In this document: piece by piece, positions 44,882 through 55,301 of the stretch | How positions within the stretch are numbered: position 1 is the stretch's first letter | How the letters are laid out: each line of letters begins with the position of its first letter | Source of the DNA: Scytonema sp. UIC 10036 | GTDB taxonomy: Bacteria; Cyanobacteriota; Cyanobacteriia; Cyanobacteriales; Nostocaceae | DNA: 64,000 bases | Reading direction: 5' to 3' | NCBI RefSeq assembly: GCF_009725235.1 | Contig: NZ_WJFC01000027.1 | Span: 1-64,000 of the forward strand | Notes under the pieces: generated by a model | The model's input: only the letters and a program-made list of their open reading frames with translations | Database searches by the model: none | What the model was told of the DNA's origin: nothing | Position numbers and translations under genes: made by a program

Positions 44882-45601
44882 GTGAGAATGCCTACCTCTC
44901 GGAACAAAGGGATTGCAATTTTGTTACTTGATGCCGAAAATCTTCAACTAACGGCTGATATGGAAGCTTTCTTGCAGTCGCGCTGTTCTTACCAAATCAC
45001 TTACAAAATAGCATTTGCTAATTGGCGGGTATTAGGAAATGCAGACCAATTATTGTACGAGAGAGGATACGATCTGATTCAAGTACCTGGAGCAAAGGAT
45101 GCTGCAGATGGGAAAATGATTGCTTTTGGGTGTCAATTGCGTGAATTTTACCGTAAAGCCAAAGCTGTATTTGTCTGTTCCTCAGATACAGTTATGGTCA
45201 GTTTGTGTAATTGTTTGTTGCAACAAGAATTAGAAGTATACCGAGTTGTGCGACAGGATACTCAAATCAAAATATCGAAATATCCTGGTGATAATCATGT
45301 CGCAGTTTTTGGTAAAAAAACTGCGACGACAACTGTTGCTGCTACTCAAAGTGACGAACCTAATCGGGCAGCCCTCGAACAGCAGTTAATAGATATTATT
45401 CATGATGTTGGTACTGACAAAAAATCTATTGCCCTATCGATTTTAGGTCAAGAGTACTTAAAGCGTAATAATGAACCAATTACCAAAGCACTGACTCGGT
45501 TGAAACTAGGTGGCGATTTTAAGCAGTTTATTACTAATTCTAAACTTTTGGCAGTACAAAAAGTTAACAAAGTTTTTAAAGTTACACTTCTTGAAATGTG
45601 A
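44882..45601 (+). CDS. NYN-domain RNase-like protein with C-terminal LOTUS/OST-HTH-like part
   Basis: I take GTG 44882, which is 7 bp after GAGG; ATG 44888 is an alternative. The ~239-aa product has an N-terminal NYN/PIN-like fold with the acidic set Asp in LLLDAENLQ, Asp-Ala-Ala-Asp-Gly-Lys in VPGAKDAADGKMIA, and CSSDTVMVSLC. A C-terminal helical domain (ALEQQLIDIIHDVG, FKQFITNSKLLAVQ) resembles an OST-HTH/LOTUS-type RNA-binding part. NYN proteins are metal-dependent ribonucleases. It stands alone between fragment DNA and a convergent cyclase gene. Confidence 0.75.
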   Translation: MRMPTSRNKGIAILLLDAENLQLTADMEAFLQSRCSYQITYKIAFANWRVLGNADQLLYERGYDLIQVPGAKDAADGKMIAFGCQLREFYRKAKAVFVCSSDTVMVSLCNCLLQQELEVYRVVRQDTQIKISKYPGDNHVAVFGKKTATTTVAATQSDEPNRAALEQQLIDIIHDVGTDKKSIALSILGQEYLKRNNEPITKALTRLKLGGDFKQFITNSKLLAVQKVNKVFKVTLLEM

Positions 45602-45694
45602 TGTGTATCTTTTGCCAATGTGATTAATAGTTCTTCCACTAACCACTAACTACTAACAATTAGTTAACAAAAATATACAAAGTTTTAGTTGGCT

Positions 45695-47917
45695 TCAGGG
45701 TGTAATACGTAGTGTATTGAGAACTGCGATCGCTTTTGGAGGAATAGCTGTAAACCGAATCAGAAACTCATATCCGTCAACCTCAGATTGTTTGATGACT
45801 TTAGCATAGAAGTATTTTTCTTCTGTCGCGAGTTCTGCTTCAATCAATAACTTGAGCTTGAGATTACTCAAGATTTCTAAGGAATGTGGCGATCGCAGAT
45901 GCGCCCCTTTTTCTGAAAGGCTTACTAGTGCCCCCTGAAATACTGTTCCAACAGCGTGTTTTCCCTGCAAAACAGTATACTCCACAGGGACTTCCCGCTC
46001 CAAATTGATAATTTCTTCATCCTCTTGAGGTAAAAACAGGTTATGCTTACCACCAATGCCCCGAATTTCACAAATGGTTACGGGTTCTTTCATTCCCTTA
46101 GGTTCTATTTGTAATTGTCCGGTAACCTGGAGGTCAGTATTAGCATCTTTCCGGGTATTTTCGGAAATCAAAATCTGTCCCCCCACAGTATAAGTCTCAA
46201 TTCGCGCCGCCAAATTAACATGACTGCCAATAACTGTGTATTGAGCGCGTTTTTGAGAACCAATATTTCCCGCTACAACTTCCCCTGTATTGATCCCAAT
46301 TCCCATTTCGAGGGTTGGTAAATTCATTTGCTGAATTTGTGCGTTCACTTGCTGCATCGCTAATTGCATCCCAATCGCACAGGCGATCGCTCTTTGGGAA
46401 TCATCATGACGACTTATGGGCGCACCAAACATGACAAAGATGCCATCACCCATGAAATCACTAATCGTACCTTTATATTGATTGATAACATCCGTCATTG
46501 CTCCTAAATAAAGATTGAGAATATTTACAACTTGTTCGGGTGGCAATTGTTCGGAAATCGCAGAGAATCCTCTCAGATCGGAGACAAGAACTGTAACTTT
46601 TTTCCGTTCTCCCCCCAGCTTTAAACCAGAAGGAGTTTCCAGTATATTTGCGAGTATTTCATCTGTTAGATAGCGACCGAGGTTTTTTCTCATTTCAGTC
46701 GCACTTTGGGCAAGATACTGGGTAACAGCGATCGCCGATCCTCCCAATGCTAACAGTGAAGGGACAACAGGAATCCACCAACCAGTTAGAAATGCCACGA
46801 AGCTACCGCCAAGCAAACAAAAACCAGTTAGAAAAATACTGGCAACCATAAGGTTTTTCTGAGTGTTATTGTGGCGTTGCAGCCAACACAAAGTAGCACC
46901 AACAATCGCGCACATGAAAATCAACAACCACTCTAACTGCTCGGGTAAGCATTTAATGAGGGGACGATTATCCAAAGCCGCACTTAAAATTTGACTAATT
47001 AAATTAGCATGAATTGTTACACCCGCCATGCGTTCGGGGGAAGTTAATATCCGACTGCTGTAAGGGGTGTAGAACAGATCCTTCAAACTTTCAGCAGTTG
47101 TACCAATTAATACCACTTTATCTCGCATGAAATTCGGTGGAATGCGGTCTTCTTGCAGGTTTGTGAGGGAGATTCTGGTAAACTGTTGTATACTCCCCCG
47201 GTAATTTAACAGCACTTGGTAGCTACCAGCATCTGCTTGGACGTAACCCCCATCATTAGCTTCAAAAGTATAAAAAACACTTTCACCCAATTGCAAGTAA
47301 TTGGAGTTATTTTTTGCTGGCTTCTCAGTAATCCCTTCATGTTTTAAGTACAACAATGCCAGTTTTAACCCAAAACTTTCAAGAGTTTCGTCCTCGTTTA
47401 AATTTAGGTACAACAATCCGCGCCGAATTTTACCATCACTATCTAACGGTAAGTCATTGGCTCCAATTTGCTGGCGTTGTTTCAGTATGGGTGAAGGATT
47501 AACCGCAGAACTGTCGTTCGTATGCGAAACTTTTTGCACTCCAATTAAATTGGGAGTGGACGCAAAGACTTTAAGCAGTTCTTGATGACCGGGTTTTACG
47601 GGTAAATCGCGATAGAGATCTAAACCTATGGCTCTAGGTTGTTGTTGTTTAATTTTTTCTAGTATTCTAGCCAGATCTCTATCAGATATGGGCCAGTGAC
47701 CTTGTTTGCGGATATCTGCTTCGTTAATATCAACTATGATAATACGAGTATCAACTAGCTCTGGGGGTCGGAGCAGAAAAAATTGATCCAGTGCTGCTAA
47801 TTCTAATAATTGTAGTAATCCAGTTAAGCGGAGTGCGATCGCTAAGACTGTAATATTAGGAACTGCAAATAAAATACCCCGCCATTGCCAAATTCGCGGT
47901 TTCAGCTTTGTCCACAT
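45695..47917 (-). CDS. CHASE2-adenylate/guanylate cyclase-PilZ membrane protein
   Basis: In this 740-aa protein a first membrane helix (~18-38) and an extracytoplasmic CHASE2 domain (~45-320, IIIVDINEADIRKQGHWPIS, VVLIGTTAES) are followed by three helices (~325-410). A class III nucleotide cyclase comes next (~435-620), with metal Asp residues in VLVSDLRGFS and FMGDGIFVMFG, and NLAARIE near the end. The C-terminal ~90 residues have a PilZ-like layout (LVSLSEKGAHLRSPHSLEI). The protein should turn an outside signal into cAMP (or cGMP), with possible c-di-GMP input through PilZ. I see no canonical PilZ RxxxR. A DUF928 gene lies 141 bp upstream on the same strand, probably in one operon. Confidence 0.9.
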   Translation of the reverse strand: MWTKLKPRIWQWRGILFAVPNITVLAIALRLTGLLQLLELAALDQFFLLRPPELVDTRIIIVDINEADIRKQGHWPISDRDLARILEKIKQQQPRAIGLDLYRDLPVKPGHQELLKVFASTPNLIGVQKVSHTNDSSAVNPSPILKQRQQIGANDLPLDSDGKIRRGLLYLNLNEDETLESFGLKLALLYLKHEGITEKPAKNNSNYLQLGESVFYTFEANDGGYVQADAGSYQVLLNYRGSIQQFTRISLTNLQEDRIPPNFMRDKVVLIGTTAESLKDLFYTPYSSRILTSPERMAGVTIHANLISQILSAALDNRPLIKCLPEQLEWLLIFMCAIVGATLCWLQRHNNTQKNLMVASIFLTGFCLLGGSFVAFLTGWWIPVVPSLLALGGSAIAVTQYLAQSATEMRKNLGRYLTDEILANILETPSGLKLGGERKKVTVLVSDLRGFSAISEQLPPEQVVNILNLYLGAMTDVINQYKGTISDFMGDGIFVMFGAPISRHDDSQRAIACAIGMQLAMQQVNAQIQQMNLPTLEMGIGINTGEVVAGNIGSQKRAQYTVIGSHVNLAARIETYTVGGQILISENTRKDANTDLQVTGQLQIEPKGMKEPVTICEIRGIGGKHNLFLPQEDEEIINLEREVPVEYTVLQGKHAVGTVFQGALVSLSEKGAHLRSPHSLEILSNLKLKLLIEAELATEEKYFYAKVIKQSEVDGYEFLIRFTAIPPKAIAVLNTLRITP

Positions 47918-48058
47918 AATTATTTTGAATTGGGTGTAAAAGATTAAAAATTAAGAAACCGCAGATACACGCAGCTCAACGCAGATGAATTCCTCATACT
48001 AGTAATAAATAATACATATTTGAAAGAAAAAAGGTTCGTAGTTGCGCTTCAGCGCCAG

Positions 48059-48829
48059 TTATTTCGGTAATGAATTATCAGCCGTACAGCAATCGATCGA
48101 TGGTTCTGAGACGATCGCGTTTAAACCAACTGATTTTAAAAATTGTCTCCAATCCATCTTGACTTTTAAGCTTCTTGGCTCAGTACGGCGCAGCTGCACG
48201 AGAGCTGTCAATCCTTCATGCCAAATCCCTGCTTCTGCATAGAGAGCAGGTAGCTTCCACAAATCTGCCTTGGCTAAGGCTTGCGACAAGGGTAATTCTG
48301 CTTGAGTTCGTTCTATCCAGCCATCGACAAGAGGATTATCACTGGTGTCCTCAGCATTGCAAACAATTGTGAAATACCAATGATAAGTTTTACCTATTGC
48401 AAGTGCGGGAGCGCTATTGGGAATTTTAAAGCTAATGATTCCGGGTTCATTGGGAAGGGTAAAGACTGTTTCATACAGTACTTCGCGATCGCCATCAGCT
48501 AAAAGCAAAAACTTAGCTGTTTTGACTGAAGTTGAAGGCACGTACCAAAAAAATGTTGGATGTTTAGCAAGTGTTAGCCCTAATTTATCTGAAGGTATTA
48601 AAGGGGTTAGCCGTTTGTTTCCTTTGAAACAAGAGGAACTACGGGTGGAACCACCAGCGCTTGCAGGAGGTTTTCCTCGCTTTGGTGGCTTAAACACTTG
48701 ACTCATTTGCCAAGTTTTGGGTGTGTGGTCATCCTGCTTGTGTGGTGTTAGAGCAGAGACTGGAATGAAATTCCAACAAATAGGTAAGGAAAAGGCTGCA
48801 AGACACAGACATGCTTGAATCCATTTCAT
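48059..48829 (-). CDS. DUF928 secreted protein
   Basis: The 256-aa product has a signal peptide (MKWIQACLCLAAFSLPICWN). The DUF928 signature at ~45-75 (VFKPPKRGKPPASAGGSTRS, then Cys) is followed by LTPLIPSDKLGLTLAKHPTF, FWYVP and IGKTYHWYFTIVC, the conserved core of the family. It should be periplasmic or extracellular. The function of DUF928 is unknown. It sits upstream of the CHASE2-cyclase gene and may bind its extracytoplasmic sensor, which is inference. It is divergent from the TPR-CHAT gene. Confidence 0.85.
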   Translation of the reverse strand: MKWIQACLCLAAFSLPICWNFIPVSALTPHKQDDHTPKTWQMSQVFKPPKRGKPPASAGGSTRSSSCFKGNKRLTPLIPSDKLGLTLAKHPTFFWYVPSTSVKTAKFLLLADGDREVLYETVFTLPNEPGIISFKIPNSAPALAIGKTYHWYFTIVCNAEDTSDNPLVDGWIERTQAELPLSQALAKADLWKLPALYAEAGIWHEGLTALVQLRRTEPRSLKVKMDWRQFLKSVGLNAIVSEPSIDCCTADNSLPK

Positions 48830-48955
48830 ATCGATATAAAAGCTTGAGTTTGGTGGCTGACTCTATTAGTGTTCCCAAAATTTGGCTGAAATATCGATAA
48901 TGCTCTGGCTTTTGGGAATGATAAAGCTAGGAAGCTAGAGAATAAAGGTGATTTT

Positions 48956-51814
48956 ATGGCGAAATGGAGGATAGGTGACTTAATACAATGGCATTCTGTT
49001 CTATTGGTAGCAGGTCGCGCTAGTATTTTTTTTGCCAGCATTTTATTGTTTGTTGAATCAAGTGCTGTTACTGCGGAACAATATAGTGTATCAAATATCA
49101 CAAAACTAGCACAGACAAGTTTACCAAATTCAACTTCTGCTGACGCCGAACAATTGTTTCAAGAGGCAAAACAACTCTACGAGCAAGGAACAGCAGAATC
49201 TTTGCTACAAGCGATCGCAAAATTTGAAGCTGTACTACCACTTTACCGTAGATTGGGCGATCGCGCATCAGAAGCCTTTACTCTCGGTCACCTTGGCAAA
49301 ATCCACTCAGATTTAGGACAACAAAAAAAAGCACTGGATTATTTGAATCAAACCGTACTACTGAGGCGACAGATAGGAGATAAAAAAGGAGAAACTATTA
49401 CCCTAAATAACATTGGTAAAGTCTATTTAGATTCAGGAGAAGTGCAAAAAGCTTTGGAATATTTTCACCAAGCCTTGTTACTCAAGCAACAAATGGGAGA
49501 TAAAGCAGGGGAAGCTGTTAGTCTCAACAACATTGGTACAGTCTATTTAGATTTAGGCGATCTGCAAAAAGCACTCAATTATTTTCAACAATCCCTTTCT
49601 CTGAGGAAGCAGGTAGGCGACAAATTAGGTGAAGCTCGTACTCTCAATAACATTGGTTATGTCTACTTGAATTTAGGAGCACAGGAAAAAGCACTAGAAT
49701 ATTTCCAGCAATCTTTGCCTGTATACGCACAAACGACAGATAAGTCAGCCGAATCTCGCACCCTTAATAATATTGGTTCAGTCTATTTAGATGCAGGAGA
49801 AACGCAAAAAGCACTCGATTATTTTCAGCAATCCCTTGTTCTTAGAAGACATACAGGAGACAAAATAGGAGAAGCTGGTAGCTTAAACAACATTGGTATG
49901 GTTTACTTATATTTGGGAGAAAAACAAAAAGCGCTAGATTATTTCCTCCAATCCTTACCTTTATTTCAAGCTGTGGAAAATAAATTAGGGTTAGCAGCGA
50001 ATCTTAACAATATTGGTCAAGTTCACCTAAATTTGGGAGAAGAGCAAAAAGCACTGGATTATTTCCACCAATCTTTACCTCTATATCAAGGAGTAGGAAA
50101 AAGGGGAGGAGTAGCGCAAACCTTATATAACATTGCCTCCGTTCAACGAAATCAAGGCAATCTTAACGCAGCCCTCACTCAAATCAAAACAGTTATCGAC
50201 ATTGTTGAAGACTTACGCACCAAAATAGACTCCCAAGAACTGCGTGCTTCCTATTTTGCCACGGTGCAAGATTATTATCAGTTCTATATTGATTTACTCA
50301 TGCAGTTGCACAAACAACAACCATCTCAAGGATACGATGCTCTAGCATTGCAAACCAGCGAACGCGCCCGCGCTCGCAGCCTTCTGGAACTGCTGACAGA
50401 AGCTAAGGCAGATATTCGCCAAGGAGTGGCACCAAAACTACTTTCCCAAGAACAGAACTTACAGCAACAACTGGATGTTTTAGAAAAACGTCGAGTACAG
50501 CTATTAGGTGGTAACCATACTGAAGCACAGGTACAAGCTTTAGAAAAAGAAAACAAAGCTCTTTTACAACAGTATCAGCAAGTCCAGGCACAGATCCGCG
50601 CTAGCAGCCCCCGTTATGCAGCTTTAGCTCAACCTCAACCTCTTTCACTCCCAGAAATTCAGAAACAAGTCCTTGATGACAATACACTGCTTTTAGAATA
50701 TTCTTTGGGGGAAAAGCGCAGTTATCTTTGGGCAGTCACAAATAAGAAGATAACAAGTTACGAACTGCCAAAGCGTGCGGATATTGAAGCGGCTGTTCAA
50801 AAGTTCCGTCAATCCATCACGACTCCATATCTCAAGCACAGTCCCTCTATAAATGCTCTATCCCAGCTAATACTTGCACCAGTAGCGCAGCAATTGGGAC
50901 AGAAACGCTTAGTCATTGTCAGCGATGGAGCTTTGCAATACGTGCCATTTGCTGCTATGACTGCACCCAACTCACAAAAAAGTAGCAATTATGAACCGTT
51001 GCTGCTTAACCATGAAATTATTACTTTACCCTCAGCATCTACACTAGCTATTCTCCGACGCGAACACAAAGAACGCAAACCCGCAGCTAAAACGTTAGTG
51101 GTGTTAGCAGATCCTATTTTTAGTCGTGATGATGAGCGTCTTCAAGGTAGAGGACAAGTGTCTCGTCCACCAAATTCAGAAAACAATTTAGATCATCTCA
51201 CTTTAACCAGAGCTGCCAGAGACTCGGACATAATCTTTGAGCGCCTGCACTTTACACGCCACGAAGCAGAGCAAATTCTTGCGTTTGTTCCAACTAACGA
51301 AGGCAAGCAAGCTTTTGACTTTAGTGCCAGTCGTACTACTGCTACAAGTAACGAATTGAGTCAATATCGCCTGATTCATTTTGCCACTCATGGCATCCTT
51401 AACAGCAAGCATCCAGAACTATCAGGAGTCGTATTGTCGCTATTTAACGACAAGGGAATGCCACAAAATGGGTTTTTGCGCTTACACGATGTCTTCAACC
51501 TGAAGTTGCAAGCAGAACTGGTAGTGCTCAGCGCTTGTAAAACTGGATTGGGAGAAGAAGTTAAGGGGGAAGGATTGGTAGGCTTAACCAGAGGGTTTAT
51601 GTATGCAGGTAGTCCGCGAGTTGTAGTGAGTCTGTGGAGTGTTGACGATCGAGCAACATCAGAACTCATGAAGGTTTTTTACAAAAAGATGCTAAAAGAA
51701 AGATTAACACCTGCAGCTGCGTTACGAGCAGCACAGATAGAAATATGGCGGACTCAAAAATATGCCGCACCTTACTACTGGGCTGCTTTCACTTTACAAG
51801 GCGAATGGAATTAA
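48956..51814 (+). CDS. Secreted TPR-CHAT protein
   Basis: This 952-aa protein has an N-terminal hydrophobic signal ([20 protein letters not shown]). About nine 40-aa TPR units of the kinesin-light-chain type follow (~60-420, repeated LNNIGxVYLDLGxxQKAL). A coiled section (~500-560) leads to a C-terminal CHAT protease domain (~640-950) with His812 (HFATHGILN) and Cys861 ([10 protein letters not shown]), both caspase-like catalytic residues. The end [20 protein letters not shown] is typical. CHAT proteins are caspase relatives; those with TPRs include Csx29 of type III-E CRISPR systems, but no CRISPR genes are here. Substrate and role are unknown. Fragments of its active-site region occur at 22023-22122. 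Confidence 0.93.
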   Translation: MAKWRIGDLIQWHSVLLVAGRASIFFASILLFVESSAVTAEQYSVSNITKLAQTSLPNSTSADAEQLFQEAKQLYEQGTAESLLQAIAKFEAVLPLYRRLGDRASEAFTLGHLGKIHSDLGQQKKALDYLNQTVLLRRQIGDKKGETITLNNIGKVYLDSGEVQKALEYFHQALLLKQQMGDKAGEAVSLNNIGTVYLDLGDLQKALNYFQQSLSLRKQVGDKLGEARTLNNIGYVYLNLGAQEKALEYFQQSLPVYAQTTDKSAESRTLNNIGSVYLDAGETQKALDYFQQSLVLRRHTGDKIGEAGSLNNIGMVYLYLGEKQKALDYFLQSLPLFQAVENKLGLAANLNNIGQVHLNLGEEQKALDYFHQSLPLYQGVGKRGGVAQTLYNIASVQRNQGNLNAALTQIKTVIDIVEDLRTKIDSQELRASYFATVQDYYQFYIDLLMQLHKQQPSQGYDALALQTSERARARSLLELLTEAKADIRQGVAPKLLSQEQNLQQQLDVLEKRRVQLLGGNHTEAQVQALEKENKALLQQYQQVQAQIRASSPRYAALAQPQPLSLPEIQKQVLDDNTLLLEYSLGEKRSYLWAVTNKKITSYELPKRADIEAAVQKFRQSITTPYLKHSPSINALSQLILAPVAQQLGQKRLVIVSDGALQYVPFAAMTAPNSQKSSNYEPLLLNHEIITLPSASTLAILRREHKERKPAAKTLVVLADPIFSRDDERLQGRGQVSRPPNSENNLDHLTLTRAARDSDIIFERLHFTRHEAEQILAFVPTNEGKQAFDFSASRTTATSNELSQYRLIHFATHGILNSKHPELSGVVLSLFNDKGMPQNGFLRLHDVFNLKLQAELVVLSACKTGLGEEVKGEGLVGLTRGFMYAGSPRVVVSLWSVDDRATSELMKVFYKKMLKERLTPAAALRAAQIEIWRTQKYAAPYYWAAFTLQGEWN

Positions 51815-52266
51815 CATCTTGTCTGTGGATATATCTCCAAATTTGGTTCATAGTTGCGCTGTTTATACCTGCGGCAAGGGCGGCGATCGCATGCTCCTAT
51901 ATCAAAATGAAAGCAAATTCATTTGTAGGAGCGACACATTTAAGGATAGCTGTGCAAGTGGCACAGTTACAAGCCAAAATGGAAACAACTGCGCTAAATT
52001 TTAGGTTTAGGTGTAAGCGCCAGAATCGGTACTTTGGGACGTTCCCCTGCTCCTAACCGGGCTGTTTCAGGCAAACGCAACTCACATTTTTTCACAAATC
52101 AGATAGGATTGCTATATTAATGATAATCACAAAGAAGAGGGGGGAGTAGAAGCAGATGACAGATGCTTCTACTCCCCTGTCTCTTCACGATTCTTATTAT
52201 TAAGAACGACTCAGGTAATATTTGCCGTTAGTAGAAATCAAGTAACATACATTTGTTGCCTTTGAA
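51815..52266. other. Intergenic region with gene debris
   Basis: It contains the pyruvate-kinase-like fragment at 52003-52065, described separately. The rest shows no gene. The sequence at 51891-51937 can fold (GCTCCTATATCAAAATGAA / TTCATTTGTAGGAGC, imperfect). Confidence 0.5.
52003..52065 (-). pseudogene. Pyruvate-kinase-like gene fragment
   Basis: On the minus strand this reads TARLGAGERPKVPILALTPK, then P and K. It matches TARLAAGERPKVPIIALTPN of the pyruvate-kinase-like gene 1.9 kb away (53975-54038) and in the same orientation. No flanking pyruvate kinase sequence is found, so only ~63 bp remain. Confidence 0.8.
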
Positions 52267-52998
52267 CTAAACCCGTAAGAGGGTATCCGAAGCATATCAT
52301 CCTAATAACGTTAGAGTTAATACGATGAAACTACTGTTGCTCCAACCAATTAGTTAAATCAGCCATCGAAGTAAAATCAAGTAATGCCTCACCCAATGTA
52401 TCCAACTCTTCAACTGATAACCCACCTAGACGGTTAACTATCGTGTCATCAATCTTACCTACACGGCGATTGAGTTGACGTAATATTAACGATAAAGCGT
52501 GTTCTTTTTTACCTATTTCAATACCGCTGCGTTCAACAGAAGTAACGTACTTCATTGCTTGTCTTACCTCCAGTTGTTTAACTTCTTGTTTAAACTCTGC
52601 TTCTAAATCTAATGGTAGCGTCAACATCCAATCTAAACCCGTAAGAGGGTATCCGAAGCATATCATCCTAATAACGTTAGAGTTAATACGATGAACTACT
52701 GTTGCTCCAACCAATTAGTTAAATCAGCCATCGAAGTAAAATCAAGTAATGCCTCACCCAACGTATCCAACTCTTCAACTGATAACCCACCTAGACGGTT
52801 AACTATCGTGTCATCAATCTTACCCACACGGCGATTGAGTAGACGTAATATTAACGATAAAGCGTGTTCTTTTTTACCTATTTCAATACCGCTGCGTTCA
52901 ACAGAAGTAACGTACTTCATTGCCTGTCTTACCTCCAGTTGTTTAACTTCTTGTCTAAACTCTGCTTCTAAATCTAATGGTAGCGTCAACATCCAATC
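52267..52998. repeat. 366-bp tandem duplication
   Basis: Two adjacent direct units (52267-52632 and 52633-52998, one base shorter) are nearly identical. Each runs from the downstream flank of the Rpn gene to its codon ~200, and the junctions share CTAA. Only a handful of base differences are seen, so the event is recent. Confidence 0.92.
52331..52636 (-). pseudogene. Duplicated 3' part of the Rpn/DUF4351 gene
   Basis: It encodes the last ~100 residues of the neighbouring gene (LDWMLTLPLDLEAEFKQEVK to TSMADLTNWLEQQ) with few substitutions (for example Lys for Arg in EAEFKQE, Gln for Leu in LILRQLNRR). It lacks the nuclease-like N-terminal half. The frame is open through the junction into the flank of the intact copy, but no plausible start or ribosome site is seen. 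Confidence 0.85.
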
Positions 52999-53646
52999 TA
53001 AGAAAGCAAACAAATTGAGAATATCTTGTTCCTCAAACTCCATGGAGTACAACCGCTGTACTAAAGCTAGCTTTTCTTGTTTGCGTAATGTGCGATCGCT
53101 ACGGGTATTAAGTGCCGCCAAGTGTGCCAATACTACGATAGCAAATGGATTATTACTTGCCGATAGTTGGGATTGCTGTTGTTGATAATCTAATAATTTG
53201 ATAACAGGATATTCTACATTTAATCTATACCCAAATAAACTGTAATCGAATTGTGATGGTTTCCAATTAGGATTATCATCACCTAAAACTGCGATGGAAA
53301 CTACTTTCTTTTTATATTTACCATAAATACGAGAGCTATAAACATACATTCTTTCCGCAAAATCTGAATCTTCTTGAGCCTGTACCTCAATATGAATAAG
53401 TACCCATTCTTCTGACCCGTTAGTCAAATATATTTTTACCAATTTATCAGCAAACCGGCGTCCAATCTCAGCGTCTTTAACAACTTCCTCTGGTTCTTTG
53501 TCTAAGAATTCAATTGGTTTTGTCCAATCAATATGTATATGTTCATTGGGCAAGAAAAATAAGATAAATTCTTCAAAGTATATTTGTAGGATATCTTTCC
53601 AAGGAGAATCATACGCAGTTGGTGGATTTTTCTCTGTCATTGTCAA
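52696..53646 (-). CDS. Rpn/PD-(D/E)XK transposase-nuclease-like protein with DUF4351 tail
   Basis: In this 316-aa protein the N-terminal ~200 residues belong to the Rpn-type (PDDEXK_2) group. Elements are KDILQIYFEEFILFFLPNEH, RRFADKLVKIYLTNG and EWVLIHIEVQAQEDSDFAER, where HIEVQ carries the E-x-Q/K catalytic strand. The C-terminal ~60 residues (ALSLILRLLNRRVGKIDD, SVEELDTLGEALLDF) are a DUF4351 tail. Such genes are abundant and mobile-associated in cyanobacteria; relatives promote RecA-independent recombination in E. coli. A full gene with its ATG at 53646 is present, next to a tandem copy of its 3' end. Confidence 0.88.
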   Translation of the reverse strand: MTMTEKNPPTAYDSPWKDILQIYFEEFILFFLPNEHIHIDWTKPIEFLDKEPEEVVKDAEIGRRFADKLVKIYLTNGSEEWVLIHIEVQAQEDSDFAERMYVYSSRIYGKYKKKVVSIAVLGDDNPNWKPSQFDYSLFGYRLNVEYPVIKLLDYQQQQSQLSASNNPFAIVVLAHLAALNTRSDRTLRKQEKLALVQRLYSMEFEEQDILNLFAFLDWMLTLPLDLEAEFRQEVKQLEVRQAMKYVTSVERSGIEIGKKEHALSLILRLLNRRVGKIDDTIVNRLGGLSVEELDTLGEALLDFTSMADLTNWLEQQ

Positions 53647-53750
53647 TCTTATTTAGTAAACACTGTATTTTAATATACTATGTTATTTACAGAAAAATCC
53701 TACAATCAAACACGAAAAAGGAACATTCCCCACTCCCCACTCCATACTCC

Positions 53751-54896
53751 CTACTCCCTATTCCCTGCAATAGTATGAATTTTGAGAAAATTGGTTCCTT
53801 GTGAATGTTTGGTAGGAATACCAGCCATAATGATAATTTTATCACCTGGTTCCACCCAACTGCGATCGCGCAAAATTTCCTCAACCTGTGCTGTCAATTC
53901 TTCAAAAGTTTCAACCTCACGATTAAGTAAAACGGGTTGCACTCCCCAAATAAGGTTTAAACTGCGGTAAACTTTAGGGTTAGGTGTCAGCGCAATAATT
54001 GGTACTTTAGGACGTTCTCCTGCTGCTAACCGGGCTGTGTAACCGCTACTTGTAAACGTAGCAATGCAGCGAGGGGGTAACACTTTGCAAATCGCATTGA
54101 GTCCCACACTTAGCGCGTGAGTGACATCAGTTTTTGCAGGTGGATTGTTCAGAAATTCTATCTCTGCTTCTGTTTCTGTTGCAATTTGCACGAGCATTTG
54201 TACGCCTTTGACAGAAATCTCCTTGACTTCCGATTGACTGGCGAGCATGATAGCATCAGTACCATCCATAATGGCTTTGGTAATATCACTGGTGTCTGCA
54301 CGAGTGGAATGTTTGTGGGTGGTGCTTTCTGGTACTTGTACTGCGCTAATGACTGGAATTCCTTTATGATTACACAGTGCAATAATGCGTTGTTGCAGTA
54401 GAGGGAGTTTTTCCTGACTCATCCCTACACCAAAATCGCTTGGTGCTATCATTACTGCATCGCATTCGTCCAGTATCTCTTCCAGGTTGGCGATCGCATC
54501 GTGTTTTTCAATTTTAGCAACGACAGCTGTATCTGCCGCACCTTTTTGCTGTAGTAGATTCTTCAAAACCCGAACATCCTCAGCACTCTTGATAAAACCC
54601 AGAGCAATGTAATCAACTTCTTGAGATAAACCAAACTCTACATCTCGAACGTCTTTGTTGCTTAGAGAAGGTAACTCAGAGCTTTGTAGTTCTTGTAGTA
54701 AGGTGACAGGAGTGTCCAGTTCCCCCGCAATTGAGCGAATCTGAGCAATTGTTTGAGCGAGATCGTCATAACTTCCATGAGAGAAATTTATGCAAGCTAC
54801 ATTCATCCCGGCTTTGATCGTATCCGCAATTGTCTGGAGCGAACTAGCAGGACTGACAGTGGCGACAACCTTTGTTTGACGTGTTAATTGCTGCAT
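53751..54896 (-). CDS. Pyruvate-kinase-like protein lacking the B domain
   Basis: I choose the ATG at 54896 (MQQLTRQTKVVATVSPAS); a longer frame adds 39 unlikely residues. The 381-aa product aligns with pyruvate kinase but is ~90-100 residues short. After TPVTLLQELQ it goes straight to LPSLSNKDVRDVEFGLSQEV, skipping the B (lid) domain. NFSHG is kept, but the preceding substrate Arg is Cys (GMNVACINFSHG). KIE is kept, the RGDLG metal motif is PSDFG, and TQMLESM is VQVPEST (Thr to Val). Catalysis is therefore doubtful; it is probably a pseudoenzyme or has a new role. The C domain is complete. A short fragment of a relative lies at 52003. Confidence 0.82.
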   Translation of the reverse strand: MQQLTRQTKVVATVSPASSLQTIADTIKAGMNVACINFSHGSYDDLAQTIAQIRSIAGELDTPVTLLQELQSSELPSLSNKDVRDVEFGLSQEVDYIALGFIKSAEDVRVLKNLLQQKGAADTAVVAKIEKHDAIANLEEILDECDAVMIAPSDFGVGMSQEKLPLLQQRIIALCNHKGIPVISAVQVPESTTHKHSTRADTSDITKAIMDGTDAIMLASQSEVKEISVKGVQMLVQIATETEAEIEFLNNPPAKTDVTHALSVGLNAICKVLPPRCIATFTSSGYTARLAAGERPKVPIIALTPNPKVYRSLNLIWGVQPVLLNREVETFEELTAQVEEILRDRSWVEPGDKIIIMAGIPTKHSQGTNFLKIHTIAGNRE

Positions 54897-55301
54897 AAAA
54901 AATGAGTGAAACTTTGGTAAAGAACTGTAATAAAGGAGCGATAAAATCAGTTCTACACGCAGATTTTCATTAGTTTCAACACAAATTAAGTTATGCCGAA
55001 ACCATTTTGACAAGTGTACTTTACACTAGGGTAGTTGCTAGTTTATGGTGTAGAGTTGAGACCACAGGCGATAAGCTGGGCACAGCTTGCGCTTCGCGAA
55101 CGCTCTTTCTCAGCAATAAAAGCAAAGCCTACGTGCAGTGATTTCGTTTTTTGCCTCATCCGACACGAATCACTTCTTACGTTTTGGCTTTCAGAACATC
55201 TATGGCTCTTCTATAGGCTAGCATTTTAGTTCCATCTTCATCTACCGTATTTACAATGAACTACCTACACCTCCACAAACTCGCGACTATAGAAATCCTC
55301 A
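54897..55301. other. Intergenic region without recognised gene
   Basis: No convincing gene or RNA is seen. A GCGCTTCGCGAACGC inverted element near 55088-55102 is a HIP-like palindrome. Confidence 0.4.

Noticed and set aside
48956..51814. TPR-CHAT gene as part of a type III-E-like CRISPR system
   Set aside because: No cas genes or repeats are nearby, and the protein has an N-terminal signal sequence, so it is probably outside the cytoplasm.
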